A stretch of 64,000 bases of DNA. Source: CBDFLS01 sp965249185. GTDB lineage: Bacteria > Chloroflexota > Dehalococcoidia > Lucifugimonadales > Australimonadaceae. Location: NCBI GenBank assembly GCA_965249185.1, contig CBDFLS010000002.1:1488001-1552000 (forward strand). Direction: 5' to 3'. The notes beneath the pieces were generated by a model. The model saw nothing but the letters and a program-made list of their open reading frames with translations. It was not told the origin of the DNA and did not search any database. The translations under genes and the position numbers were made by a program. Position 1 is the stretch's first letter, and each line of letters opens with the position of its first letter. This document shows, piece by piece, positions 46,655 through 54,918 of this stretch.

Positions 46655-47947
46655 GTGCCCATGCCCTATGACCTGCTGATCACTGGCGGCCATGTCTTCG
46701 ACCCTGGCCAGGGCCTGGACGGCGTGATGGACGTGGGTGTCACCGACGGCCGAATTGCGGCGATCGGGACGGGGCTGGAGGCCGCCGGCGCCGGGAGGGT
46801 CGTGCAGCTCGCGGCGGACCGGTACGTGGTGCCCGGCCTCATCGATGTGCATACGCACTTCACGCTGGGCGCCGCCTCCCCGGGCCTGGGATGGCAGGCG
46901 TTGGCGCCGGATATGGCGGGCGTGGGCTCGGGGGTGACCACGATCCTCGACGCCGGCACCGTGGGGGTCTGGAACTTCGGCATCTACCCCCACTATATCC
47001 AGGGCAAGGCCAAGACCCGCCTCATCGCCTTCCTCAACATCGGCCGGACGGGCGTCCTGGGCCAGCCCCTCTGGAAGCCCGACGTCAACCACCCCGATGA
47101 GATCGATATCGACTCCACGCTGCAGGTGTGCGACGCCAATCAGGGGGCCATCAAGGGGCTTAAGCTCCGCCTGGTGGGGCCTGTCATCGAAACCCATGGC
47201 GAGGAGCTGATCAGCAAGACCAGGGAGGTCGCCCACGAGGCGAAGCTGCCCATCATGGTCCACATCGGCGACCTGATCAGTAAGAGCAGGAGCCACGCCC
47301 CCGGGCTCACCCGCCATTTACTGAAGACGCTGGACGCCGAGGATATCCTCACCCACGTATGCACCGCCCATCCCGGCGGGGTGCTCGATGCCAACCACCG
47401 GATCGTCCCGGAGCTGCGGGAGGCCCAGGCCCGGGGCGTTTTCTTCGACCCGGCCTCCGGGAGGAACAACTTTAGCTACGAGGTGTGCCAGCGGCTGGCC
47501 GACCAGCAGTTCCATCCCCACACCATCAGCACCGATATCTCCTTTCCGGGCCGCTCGCGCATCGTATTCAGCCTCGTCGAGTCCCTGTCCAAATTCCTTG
47601 CCTTGGGCTACCGCTTCGAAGAGGTGATCAGGATGACCACGGTCAACGCCGCCCGCGTCCTGGGGATGGAGGAGGAGATCGGGGCGTTGGCAGTGGGGCG
47701 GGCGGCCGACATCACCGTTCTGGACCTGGTCAGCGGCAGGTGGGAGTTCCAGGACGCCTGGAGCGAGGCGTTCCACGGCGATAAGGCCATCACGCCGGTG
47801 CACACGGTCCGGGGCGGCGAGCTGGTCCCACCCGATTGGGGGCCGCATCCCTGGGGCTGGTTGCCCAAAGAGCAGGGCTGGCTGCCCAAAGAGGAGGGGG
47901 CGGCTGCCGAAAGAGGCGTGAGCGGCCAGGGCGGAGAGACCAGATGA
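46655..47947 (+). CDS. amidohydrolase/deacetylase-type metallohydrolase
   Basis: A 430-aa TIM-barrel metallohydrolase of the amidohydrolase superfamily. N-terminal ITGGHVFDPGQGLDGVMDVGVTDGRIAAIG and VVPGLIDVHTHF give the beta-sandwich and first metal motif. IKGLKLRL carries the probable carboxylated lysine, MVHIGD and HVCTAHPGG the later ligands, and STDISFPGRS the catalytic Asp. It resembles dihydroorotase-like deacetylases rather than ureases. The C-terminus has a duplicated GWLPKE motif. GTG at 46655 or ATG at 46661 may start it. The last bases overlap the next gene by 4 bp. Substrate not determinable. Confidence 0.85.
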   Translation: MPMPYDLLITGGHVFDPGQGLDGVMDVGVTDGRIAAIGTGLEAAGAGRVVQLAADRYVVPGLIDVHTHFTLGAASPGLGWQALAPDMAGVGSGVTTILDAGTVGVWNFGIYPHYIQGKAKTRLIAFLNIGRTGVLGQPLWKPDVNHPDEIDIDSTLQVCDANQGAIKGLKLRLVGPVIETHGEELISKTREVAHEAKLPIMVHIGDLISKSRSHAPGLTRHLLKTLDAEDILTHVCTAHPGGVLDANHRIVPELREAQARGVFFDPASGRNNFSYEVCQRLADQQFHPHTISTDISFPGRSRIVFSLVESLSKFLALGYRFEEVIRMTTVNAARVLGMEEEIGALAVGRAADITVLDLVSGRWEFQDAWSEAFHGDKAITPVHTVRGGELVPPDWGPHPWGWLPKEQGWLPKEEGAAAERGVSGQGGETR

Positions 47948-48732
47948 CACGACCGGCAGCGGCACTTTCACCCCCCTCCGAGTCCTTTTTCCAGAGGCTG
48001 GCGGGGGCCGGCGCCCGCGTGCTGCTGCTGGACTACGACGGGACGCTGGCGCCCTTCCGGGTCAGGCCGGCCGATGCGCGGCCCTACCGGGGCGTGCCCC
48101 AGGCCATCCGCGATATCGTGCTGGCGGGACATACGAGGATAGTCATCGTCAGCGGGCGGGCGCTCGATGAGCTGATCGGCTTGCTGGATGTGGACCCGCT
48201 GCCGGAGCTGTGGGGCTCCCACGGGTGGGAGCAGCGGACGGCGGCGGGAAGCTACGAGCGGGTGCCGGCGCCCGAGGCTGCCAACGAAGCGCTGGCGCTG
48301 GCGGTCCAGCGAGCCGGCGAGTCGGGCTTCCGCGATTGGCTCGAGGTCAAGCCCGTCGGCGTCGCCCTCCACTGGCGCGGGCGCTCCCATGCGCTGGCCA
48401 GGTCCGCCGAGGCATGGGGACGGACCGCGTGGGGGCCTCTGGCCCAGGACCACGGGCTGGAGCTGAGGGACTTCGATGGTGGAGTGGAGCTGCGCGCCGT
48501 GGGGCGGGACAAGGGAACGGCGGTCCGAAGGGTCCTCGCCGAGTCCCCCCGCGATGCCATCGTTGCCTATCTGGGCGACGACCTCACCGACGAGGACGCA
48601 TTCGGGGCGTTGCCGTCGGACGGACTGGGGGTCTTGGTGCGCCGGAAGCTCCGGCCCACCGCCGCTGGGGCTTGGATACGGCCACCGAGGGAGCTGCTGA
48701 GTTTCCTGGAGCGGTGGAGGTCCGTGGCTTAA
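47944..48732 (+). CDS. otsB: trehalose-phosphatase
   Basis: A 262-aa HAD-family phosphatase that removes phosphate from trehalose 6-phosphate. Motif I is LLLDYDGTLAPF (Asp nucleophile), motif II VIVSGRALDEL, then GSHGWEQR, ELRAVGRDKGTAVRRVL (motif III lysine) and YLGDDLTDEDAF (motif IV). The ATG at 47944 lies in an ATGA overlap with the amidohydrolase. No trehalose-6-phosphate synthase is next to it. Confidence 0.9.
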   Translation: MTRPAAALSPPSESFFQRLAGAGARVLLLDYDGTLAPFRVRPADARPYRGVPQAIRDIVLAGHTRIVIVSGRALDELIGLLDVDPLPELWGSHGWEQRTAAGSYERVPAPEAANEALALAVQRAGESGFRDWLEVKPVGVALHWRGRSHALARSAEAWGRTAWGPLAQDHGLELRDFDGGVELRAVGRDKGTAVRRVLAESPRDAIVAYLGDDLTDEDAFGALPSDGLGVLVRRKLRPTAAGAWIRPPRELLSFLERWRSVA

Positions 48733-48762
48733 GGGAACGCTTGAAGAGGGAAGGAGTCGTTC

Positions 48763-49722
48763 ATGGAATAACGGCAGCTCGGCAGCTCAGACCTGCGGGT
48801 GTCAGCCGTGGGCCTCGGTGGCAATACCTTCGGCCCGCCCCGGCTCGACCAGGAGATGAGCACGCGCAACATCCACAAGGCCCTGGAGCTGGGGATCACC
48901 TTCATCGACACGGCCTTCATCTACGGCGATGGCAAGAGCGAGGAGCTCATCGGCGTGGCGCTCCGGGGAAGGCGGCACGAGGCGATCATAGCCACCAAGT
49001 TCCACCTACGAGAGCTGGGCAAGGACACGCCCCGCCAGCGCATCATGGCCCACTGCGAGGAGAGCCTCCGCAGGCTTCAGATGGACCACATCGACCTGTA
49101 TCAGATCCACTTCCCCAACGCGTCGGTGGACGAGGAAGAGGTGCTCCGGCCCCTGGACGATTTGGTGCGGCAGGGCAAGGTGCGCTACATCGGCGAGTGC
49201 AACTATGCGGGCTGGCGCCACGCCGAGGCGCTGACCACATCTCGGCGTCTGGGGCTGGCGGAGTTCGTCTCGGCGCAGAACCACTACAGCCTGGTCCGCC
49301 GCCAGGTGGAGCTGGAGCTGCTCCCCTTCTGCAAAGCCCACGACATCGGCTTCATTCCCTACTTCCCGCTAGGCGGGGGCTCCCTGACCGAGAAGTACCG
49401 CGCGGGTGAGCCGCCGCCGCCCGGCACCCGGGGCGCCGCGGGCAGCCCGGTCATCACCCGGCTCCGCTCTCCCCGCAATCAGGCCATAGCGGAAGAGCTG
49501 AAGGAGTTCGCCCACCAGCGGGGCCACACCCTGGGCGAGCTCGCCATCGCCTGGCTCTTAGCCCGTCCGGAGGTGAGCGTGGTGATCACCGGCACCAGCA
49601 GCCCGGAGCAGGTGGAGGCCAACGCCAAGGCGGCCGACTGGCGGCTCACGCCCGAGGAGAAGGAGGCGGTGGACGCGATAGCGGCGTGGGATGGCACCGG
49701 CAATGCCATAGAGATAGCGTAA
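48763..49722 (+). pseudogene. aldo/keto reductase with stop at codon 3
   Basis: The natural start is clear: GGGAAGGAG (48749-48757) then ATG at 48763 and the reading ME-stop-RQLGSSDLRVSAVGLGGNTFG, where homologues begin MEYRQLG. TAA at 48769-48771 replaces the tyrosine codon. The remaining 317 codons are intact, with FIDTAFIYGDGKSEELIG (catalytic Asp/Tyr), ATKF, DLYQIHFPN and VVITGTSSPEQVEAN typical of NAD(P)H-dependent aldo/keto reductases. Either translation restarts at GTG 48799, giving a 307-aa protein without the first strand, or the gene is newly inactive, or the base is a sequencing error. The open frame after the stop argues that the change is recent. Confidence 0.75.
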
Positions 49723-49755
49723 CGCTCCGACCCATGTGGCGGCGTCCGGCCGTGA

Positions 49756-50502
49756 CTAGTCCAGCAGGAGCAGTAGGTACATGAGGCCGAAGCCGACGGC
49801 CATCATCCCGAACTGGGCCAGGGAGCCGGACGGCCGGTGCTCTCGCTGGAGCTCCGGGATGAGGTCGGCGCCGGCGATGTAGATGAAGCCTCCCGCCGTG
49901 AGCGGCACCATGAAATCCGTGTAGCTGCCAAGGCTGGGGCCGATCAGGAGCGAGACCACTACCCCCACGATGGCCAGGATAGCGGAGAGGAAGTTCATGG
50001 CCAGCGCGCGCCGAGGGGTGAACCCCGCGTGGAGCAGAACGCCGAAGTTACCCAGCTCCTGGGGCACTTCATGGGCGGCCACGGCTACGGTGGTGGCCAG
50101 GCCAACGGCCGGGTTGATGAGGTAGCTGGCGCCGATGATCAGGCCGTCCACGAAGTTGTGCGCTCCGTCGCCCACGAGGATCATGTAGCCCACGGGATGC
50201 ACGGGGTTGATGGACTGGGCCCTGTGCTCGTGGTGCCAGTGGAGGAACCGCTCCAGCGCAAAGAAGAGCAGGATGCCCAGGATGACGTAGCTGGAGGTGA
50301 GGACCATCGCGGTCGAATCCTCAAAGGCCTTGGGCAGCAGGTGGATGAAGGCATCGCCGAAGAGACCGCCCACGGCGAGGCTGATCAGGAGGGGGATAAG
50401 CCGCTCCAACCGCCGGATGCCCACCATCAAGGTGACGATGCCCACCAGGGAGATGAGGCTGACGGCGGCGGCGCTGATCAGGGCGTAGCCCCACTCACTC
50501 AT
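49756..50502 (-). CDS. ZIP-family metal transporter
   Basis: A 248-aa membrane protein with about eight hydrophobic helices and the ZIP signature in helices IV and V: GDGAHNFVDGLIIGASYL and VAAHEVPQELGNFGVLLHAG. A cytoplasmic His-rich loop (HWHHEHRAQ) lies between helices III and IV. ZIP proteins import zinc, iron or manganese. The complement of CAT at 50500-50502 gives MSEWGYALI. A start ten codons upstream is possible. A Fur-family regulator is encoded immediately upstream in the same direction, and an AT-rich site separates them. Confidence 0.92.
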   Translation of the reverse strand: MSEWGYALISAAAVSLISLVGIVTLMVGIRRLERLIPLLISLAVGGLFGDAFIHLLPKAFEDSTAMVLTSSYVILGILLFFALERFLHWHHEHRAQSINPVHPVGYMILVGDGAHNFVDGLIIGASYLINPAVGLATTVAVAAHEVPQELGNFGVLLHAGFTPRRALAMNFLSAILAIVGVVVSLLIGPSLGSYTDFMVPLTAGGFIYIAGADLIPELQREHRPSGSLAQFGMMAVGFGLMYLLLLLD

Positions 50503-50529
50503 GGCCCATCTCCGGGCGCCGCGCCGCCT

Positions 50530-50556
50530 CATTTATGATATATTGTCTCATTTGTA
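50530..50556 (-). promoter_or_regulatory. AT-rich operator/promoter candidate for the ZIP gene
   Basis: A 27-bp AT-rich stretch in otherwise GC-rich DNA contains ATGA-N9-TCAT (minus strand ATGAGACAATATATCAT, 12 of 17 positions symmetric) and a TATAT core. It stands 28 bp before the ZIP start and just after the Fur-family gene, where a Fur/Zur box would be expected. Confidence 0.45.
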
Positions 50557-50595
50557 AGCTTACGTCCGGCTTGCGAAGCGCCGCGGCTTCCGGCC

Positions 50596-51027
50596 TTAGC
50601 GGTCCGCTTGCGCCAAGCACTCCGGGCAGGTGATGTAGAGCTCCATGCGGTGGCCGACGATCTCGCCGGGGATCTCCGCGCCCATGGCGCGCAGGAGCCG
50701 CTCCACGGTGGCGTGCCGGAACTCCCCCACGCTCCCGCACCTGACGCAAACGGTGTGGTGGTGGTGCTGAGCGCGGCCGAGGCTGTACTTGGGCGTGCCG
50801 TCGGGAAGGGTTAGCTTGCAGACAGCGCCGGCGTCCAGCAGCAGCTTGATGGTCCTGTAGACCGTGGCGCGGCCGACCCCCGGGACCTCGGCGCAGACCT
50901 CCTCCACGCTGAACCCCTCCTGTTTCCGGCTCAGGAAGCCGAGGACCCGCCGTCGGGGCGTGGTAACCCGATACCCGTTGTCCTCCAGGGTTGCCAGTAG
51001 GTCCGGCTCGGTGGTCACGGGTTCCAT
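50596..51027 (-). CDS. Fur-family metalloregulator
   Basis: A 143-aa winged-helix repressor of the Fur/Zur family. DNA-binding part: NGYRVTTPRRRVLGFLSRKQEGFSVEEV and GVGRATVYRTIKLLLDAGAV. Metal part: HHHHTVCVRCG and ITCPECLA, giving the two CxxC pairs of the structural zinc and the His cluster of the sensory site. Its partner gene is a ZIP importer, which favours a zinc- or iron-responsive role controlling uptake. The effector metal is not settled by sequence. Confidence 0.9.
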   Translation of the reverse strand: MEPVTTEPDLLATLEDNGYRVTTPRRRVLGFLSRKQEGFSVEEVCAEVPGVGRATVYRTIKLLLDAGAVCKLTLPDGTPKYSLGRAQHHHHTVCVRCGSVGEFRHATVERLLRAMGAEIPGEIVGHRMELYITCPECLAQADR

Positions 51028-51206
51028 ACCGGTATTATGTCTCAGTTACCGTCAGGCTACTACCCTCGTCTGACAAGGGGGAAGCCGAGGCTATCAGCGG
51101 GCATCTTGGGTGTCAAGCGCCGGGAGATCCGGCGTTCGTCCGGGGGCAAAGACAGAGGCGGGGGCTCGCCCCCGCCTCTGTAACGGTACTGCTTGGTAGC
51201 GCGGGC

Positions 51207-52568
51207 TTATCTCTTCTTCTTGCGGGCCGCCTCCGCCTCGATGGCGTCCGCGATGGCGGCGATCTCCTTCGCCGTCTGGGAGGAGACCCGGTCTTGGCCG
51301 AACTTGGCGTTGCGCCCACCGAAGTGCTTGGTGACCACCAGCTTCCGCCACTGGACCACCCCGAAGTCGGTGGGCGAGAGCATCTCCTTGGTGTCCCACC
51401 GCTGGTTGGGCATCACACTGCCGTCCTGGCCGGAGAAGAGGTAATGCCCATCCCACTTATAGATAAAGTTGAAGAGGAACTTGTACCACATCTTCTGGAC
51501 CCAGTTCCTGGGCCGCGTGTAGTGGAAAAACCAGAGGTGGGTGCGCCAGGGCTCCACGGCCACGACCTGACGGGTCATCCTGCCGAGCAAGCCGCCGCCA
51601 CCGAAGTGGAACCGTTTGGCGTTCTTGTACGCGAGGCCAACGCGGGCCATGCCCGGCAGGCGCAGGTCACCTCCCCAGCGATGGGGGTCCTTGGGCGCCG
51701 GCGCAGGAACCCAGGTGAGGGAGAAGAAGGGGAGGAAGAACCACGCCCAAAACCGGCGGAACCGGTGCTTGGGCCATAGCTTGCCATCGGGATAGAGGTC
51801 GCGAGGAGGCGATGGCTTGCCCCGGGGCGCCAGGTAGGTCAGCCCGTTGCCGGTGAAGGAGGATGCGACCGACCCTGGAGTGGCCCGCGGCGTGAGGCCC
51901 GTCCGGCTCAGCAGCGTCTGGTTTGGGTCGTCCCGGTGCAGGTAGCTCACGTGGGAGTCGAAGTAGTTCTCCAGGGCCACGGCCCAGTTGGTCCTCCAGT
52001 GGATGTTCTCGTTGTAGAGGATGTACGCCTCGGGCTCGAAGAATTCCTCGGGCACGTCCTCCTCGATGGGCGCCGGCTCGTCCTCGCCGATCCAGACGAA
52101 CACGATCCCCTTCAGCTCGCGGGTGGGGAAGAGCGTGGCCTCGGTGCCGGGCTTGCCGCAGATCTTGGAGTCAGGGCCCTCGCTGAGCACCGCCACGTTC
52201 TTGCCGTGCTCGTCGAAGGTCCAGCCGTGGTAGGGGCAGGTGACGGTGCCCTTCCAGTGGCAGGCGCCCTCGGAGGGTCTGGCGCCACGGTGGGGGCAGA
52301 TGTCGCGGATGGCCACGGGCTGGCCCTGGGGGCCGCGGAAGAAGCAGAGCTCCTCCCCGATCATCTTGACCTGAACGGGATGGCGCTTGGGTATCTTGCG
52401 CGCGGCGATGGCGGGGTACCAGTAGTTACGCAGTGCACCTTCTTGGGGAGGGGCAACCCGTAGAAGCGGGCGATGTTGTCCACCAGTATCTTGCGCTTGG
52501 TCTCCTCGCGGAGGTCGGTCCGGGCGAGCAGCATATCGACGGGATTGGCGACGTTGTGGCCGTGCCAC
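51207..52568 (-). CDS. Rieske oxygenase of a second subfamily
   Basis: A Rieske oxygenase unlike the tandem family: ligands in DICPHRGARPSEGACHWKGTVTCPYHGWTF and a longer C-terminal domain with aromatic-rich segments (RRFWAWFFLPFFSLTW). The iron site is probably ENYFDSHVSYLHRDD (His-x4-His). Homology begins at LRNYWYPAIAARKI, codon 52433. No ATG, GTG or TTG stands just before it, and the only upstream in-frame start (ATG 52568) lies inside the preceding amidohydrolase gene and is followed by 45 residues of out-of-frame sequence. The start therefore seems lost or shifted by an indel at the junction. Confidence 0.8.
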   Translation of the reverse strand: MARPQRRQSRRYAARPDRPPRGDQAQDTGGQHRPLLRVAPPQEGALRNYWYPAIAARKIPKRHPVQVKMIGEELCFFRGPQGQPVAIRDICPHRGARPSEGACHWKGTVTCPYHGWTFDEHGKNVAVLSEGPDSKICGKPGTEATLFPTRELKGIVFVWIGEDEPAPIEEDVPEEFFEPEAYILYNENIHWRTNWAVALENYFDSHVSYLHRDDPNQTLLSRTGLTPRATPGSVASSFTGNGLTYLAPRGKPSPPRDLYPDGKLWPKHRFRRFWAWFFLPFFSLTWVPAPAPKDPHRWGGDLRLPGMARVGLAYKNAKRFHFGGGGLLGRMTRQVVAVEPWRTHLWFFHYTRPRNWVQKMWYKFLFNFIYKWDGHYLFSGQDGSVMPNQRWDTKEMLSPTDFGVVQWRKLVVTKHFGGRNAKFGQDRVSSQTAKEIAAIADAIEAEAARKKKR

Positions 52569-53665
52569 ATGTCCCCGGCGAAGACCAGGAAGTCGTCGCC
52601 GTAGTTGTTCACCACGAAGGGAAGCTGCTCCTCGTCCATCTCGCAGTTGACGAAGACCTGGCCGCGCTCGATGTACTGCTCGGCGGAGTAGAGCGACTTA
52701 TAGCCGAAGCCTGGCCTGATGTGGTCGTGGCCACCCACGTCCGCCTCATCCATGGTGGGGACTTCCCACTGGATGTGGGGGTTGCGCTCCGATGGCCTGC
52801 CGGAGTTCTCGTGGAGGCGCATGGTGAGGAAATCGACCCAGCGGGCGCCGGTCTCCATGAAGCCGACGCGCAGATTGGGGTAGCGGTCGAGCAGGCCGGA
52901 GCGCATGACGGAGTAGTAGCCGAGCAGGAGGCTGAAGACGAAAGGCACCATGAAGGCGTCGTAGACGTGGGTGAACTGGTTGTCGAGGCCGGTGTTGCAG
53001 AAGCCGGGGTGGATGGCGATGGGCATCTCCAGCTCGGCGCAGGTCCTCCAGATGGGCTCGAAGCTGGGGTGGTCCAGGTGGCGGTCGCCGTAGGTGCCCA
53101 GGAGCATGAGGGCCACGGAGCCCAGGTTCCGGCAGCGGCGTATCTCGCGGACCGACTCGTCCACGTCGGAGGGGTCGATGGCGGTGACCCACTTGAGCCT
53201 ATCGGGTGCGGCGGAGGCGATATCGGCCATGTGGCTGTTGTAGGCGCGGGCCACGGCGCAGCCGATCTTGGGGTCGTGGGCGAAGGGCCAGGTGAGGAGG
53301 ATGGTGGGGAAGTTGACCTGGACGGCGATGCCGGCCAGGTCCATCATCGCGAGCCGGGCGGCGCCGGAGTGGAACTCGATGCCCGCCAGCGTGACCTCCA
53401 TGCCCTTGGCTGCGCCGCCGGTGACACGGTCCGGGAACTCGAGGGAGAGGATGCCGCCCTTGCTGTTGGGGTTGCCGCCGGTAACGGGGGCCGGGCCCAT
53501 GAGGCGGGGGAAGCTATGGGAGTCGACCATCCAGCAGAGGCTGCCCTTGGCGTCGGCCTCCACCACAATGGGCCGGCGGCCACGGTAGCGCTGGTCCCAG
53601 CACTTGTCCTGGAAGGTGAACTTGCCCTCTTCCACGTGGCTGTCCGCGTCGTACACCCAGTACAC
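52361..53665 (-). CDS. amidohydrolase family 2 protein
   Basis: A metal-dependent hydrolase of the amidohydrolase-2 type (about 434 aa as read). The start is GTG 53665 with GGAGG eight bases before it, giving MYWVYDADSHVEEG with the first metal ligands DxH. Later motifs are NFPTILLTW, AIHPGFCNTG, VGFMETGARWVDFL and FAGDMWHGHN (Asp ligand), ending normally at VDNIARFYGLPLPK. Beyond that the frame does not stop but runs about 26 codons into the Rieske gene in a different frame (VHCVTTGTPPSPRAR...), so the original stop is missing. Such proteins are often encoded beside Rieske oxygenases in aromatic catabolism. Confidence 0.82.
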   Translation of the reverse strand: MYWVYDADSHVEEGKFTFQDKCWDQRYRGRRPIVVEADAKGSLCWMVDSHSFPRLMGPAPVTGGNPNSKGGILSLEFPDRVTGGAAKGMEVTLAGIEFHSGAARLAMMDLAGIAVQVNFPTILLTWPFAHDPKIGCAVARAYNSHMADIASAAPDRLKWVTAIDPSDVDESVREIRRCRNLGSVALMLLGTYGDRHLDHPSFEPIWRTCAELEMPIAIHPGFCNTGLDNQFTHVYDAFMVPFVFSLLLGYYSVMRSGLLDRYPNLRVGFMETGARWVDFLTMRLHENSGRPSERNPHIQWEVPTMDEADVGGHDHIRPGFGYKSLYSAEQYIERGQVFVNCEMDEEQLPFVVNNYGDDFLVFAGDMWHGHNVANPVDMLLARTDLREETKRKILVDNIARFYGLPLPKKVHCVTTGTPPSPRARYPSAIPFRSR

Positions 53666-53770
53666 GATGGCTACCTCCAACTGGGATCTGGCAACTGGGA
53701 TCTGGCAACCGCAATCTGGCCGAGCCCCGCTCACTCTAGACATGGGGTTGCACCCTGTCAATCCCTGTTT

Positions 53771-53858
53771 GAGCAAGGCGATGGGCCCTGCTTGCGCGAG
53801 GCGATGGGCCCTGCTTGCGCGAGGCGATGGGCCTTGCTTGAGCAAGGCGATGGGCTAG
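53771..53858 (+). repeat. 23-bp tandem repeat upstream of pdxS
   Basis: About 3.8 units of 23 bp, consensus GMGCRAGGCGATGGGCCCTGCTT, start at 53771, 53794, 53817 and 53840 (last incomplete). It lies in the 365-bp gap between the divergent amidohydrolase and pdxS genes, well upstream of the pdxS promoter. No gene is visible in that gap. Confidence 0.85.
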
Positions 53859-53936
53859 CGGGCGCTTACCGGTGGAGCCGTTCGTGGAGGATGGCGCCGC
53901 GGCTCGAATGAGCATACCGCCGGGCGTAGCCCATCG

Positions 53937-53965
53937 TTGCCGGGTGTCGGCGGCTTCAGTATAAT
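53937..53965 (+). promoter_or_regulatory. sigma70-type promoter of pdxST
   Basis: TTGCCG (53937-53942), 17 bp, then a perfect TATAAT (53960-53965), about 60 bp before the pdxS ATG. A direct duplication of GGCCAGCAC follows in the leader (from 53969 and 53990). Confidence 0.7.
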
Positions 53966-54030
53966 GAGGCCAGCACACGCCATAACGGGGCCAGCACGGG
54001 CCTCGAAGCGATGTCGCGGGGAGTAATTCC

Positions 54031-54912
54031 ATGGAGACCGGTACCTGGCAGGTTAAGGTGGGTCTGGCCCAGATGCTGAAGGGCGGCGTGATCATGGATG
54101 TCGTCGACGAGGAGCAGGCCAGGATCGCCGAGGACGCCGGTGCCTGCTCGGTAATGGCCCTGGAGCGGGTGCCGGCGGATATCCGGGCGGCGGGCGGCGT
54201 GGCCCGCATGTCCGACCCGAGCCGCATCGAGCGCATCATGAAGGCGGTCAGCATCCCCGTCATGGCCAAGTGCCGGATCGGCCACTTCGTGGAGGCGCAG
54301 GTGCTGGAGAGCCTGGGCGTCGACTACGTGGATGAGTCGGAGGTGCTGACCCCCGCCGACGAGGCCCATCACATCTGGAAGTACGAGTTCAAGGTGCCCT
54401 TTGTATGCGGCTGCCGCGACCTGGGCGAGGCGCTCCGCCGCCTCTCGGAGGGCGCGGCCATGATCCGCACCAAGGGCGAGGCGGGCACGGGCGATATCGT
54501 GGAGGCGGTGCGCCACATGCGGGCGGTGATGGACGAGTGCCGCCTGGTCCAGCACATGCCCGACGACGAGCTGGCGGCCAAGGCCAAGGAGCTGGGCGCG
54601 CCCCTGGAGTTGCTGCGCGAGGTGAAGGAGCTGGGCCGGCTGCCGGTGGTCAACTTCGCCGCCGGCGGCGTGGCCACGCCGGCCGATGCTGCCCTGATGA
54701 TGCAGCTCGGCGCCGACGGGGTGTTCGTTGGCTCCGGCATCTTCAAGGCCAGCGACCCCCAGGCCCGCGCCAAGGCGGTGGTAAAGGCGGTCACGCATTT
54801 CAACGACCCGGCGGCCATCGCGGAGGCCTCCAAGGGTCTGGGCGAGCCGATGTTCGGCGTGAGCACCCGCTCCATGAAGCCGGAGGAGCTGTTGGCCAGT
54901 CGGGGCTGGTAG
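54031..54912 (+). CDS. pdxS: pyridoxal 5'-phosphate synthase subunit PdxS
   Basis: The 293-aa synthase subunit builds PLP from ribose 5-phosphate, glyceraldehyde 3-phosphate and ammonia. Conserved segments are GGVIMDVVDEEQARIAEDAGACSVMALERVPADIR (in parts), the catalytic lysines in VMAKCRIGHFVEAQ and RTKGEAGTGDIVEAVRHMR, and FAAGGVATPADAALMMQLGADGVFVGSGIFK. GGGGAG precedes the ATG. pdxT follows after 6 bp, and the two products form the 12+12 complex in which PdxT supplies ammonia. Confidence 0.97.
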   Translation: METGTWQVKVGLAQMLKGGVIMDVVDEEQARIAEDAGACSVMALERVPADIRAAGGVARMSDPSRIERIMKAVSIPVMAKCRIGHFVEAQVLESLGVDYVDESEVLTPADEAHHIWKYEFKVPFVCGCRDLGEALRRLSEGAAMIRTKGEAGTGDIVEAVRHMRAVMDECRLVQHMPDDELAAKAKELGAPLELLREVKELGRLPVVNFAAGGVATPADAALMMQLGADGVFVGSGIFKASDPQARAKAVVKAVTHFNDPAAIAEASKGLGEPMFGVSTRSMKPEELLASRGW

Positions 54913-54918
54913 GTCACT

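Noticed and set aside
53771..53858. Possible CRISPR array in the 23-bp tandem repeats
   Set aside because: The units are directly adjacent, with no unique spacers and no cas genes nearby.
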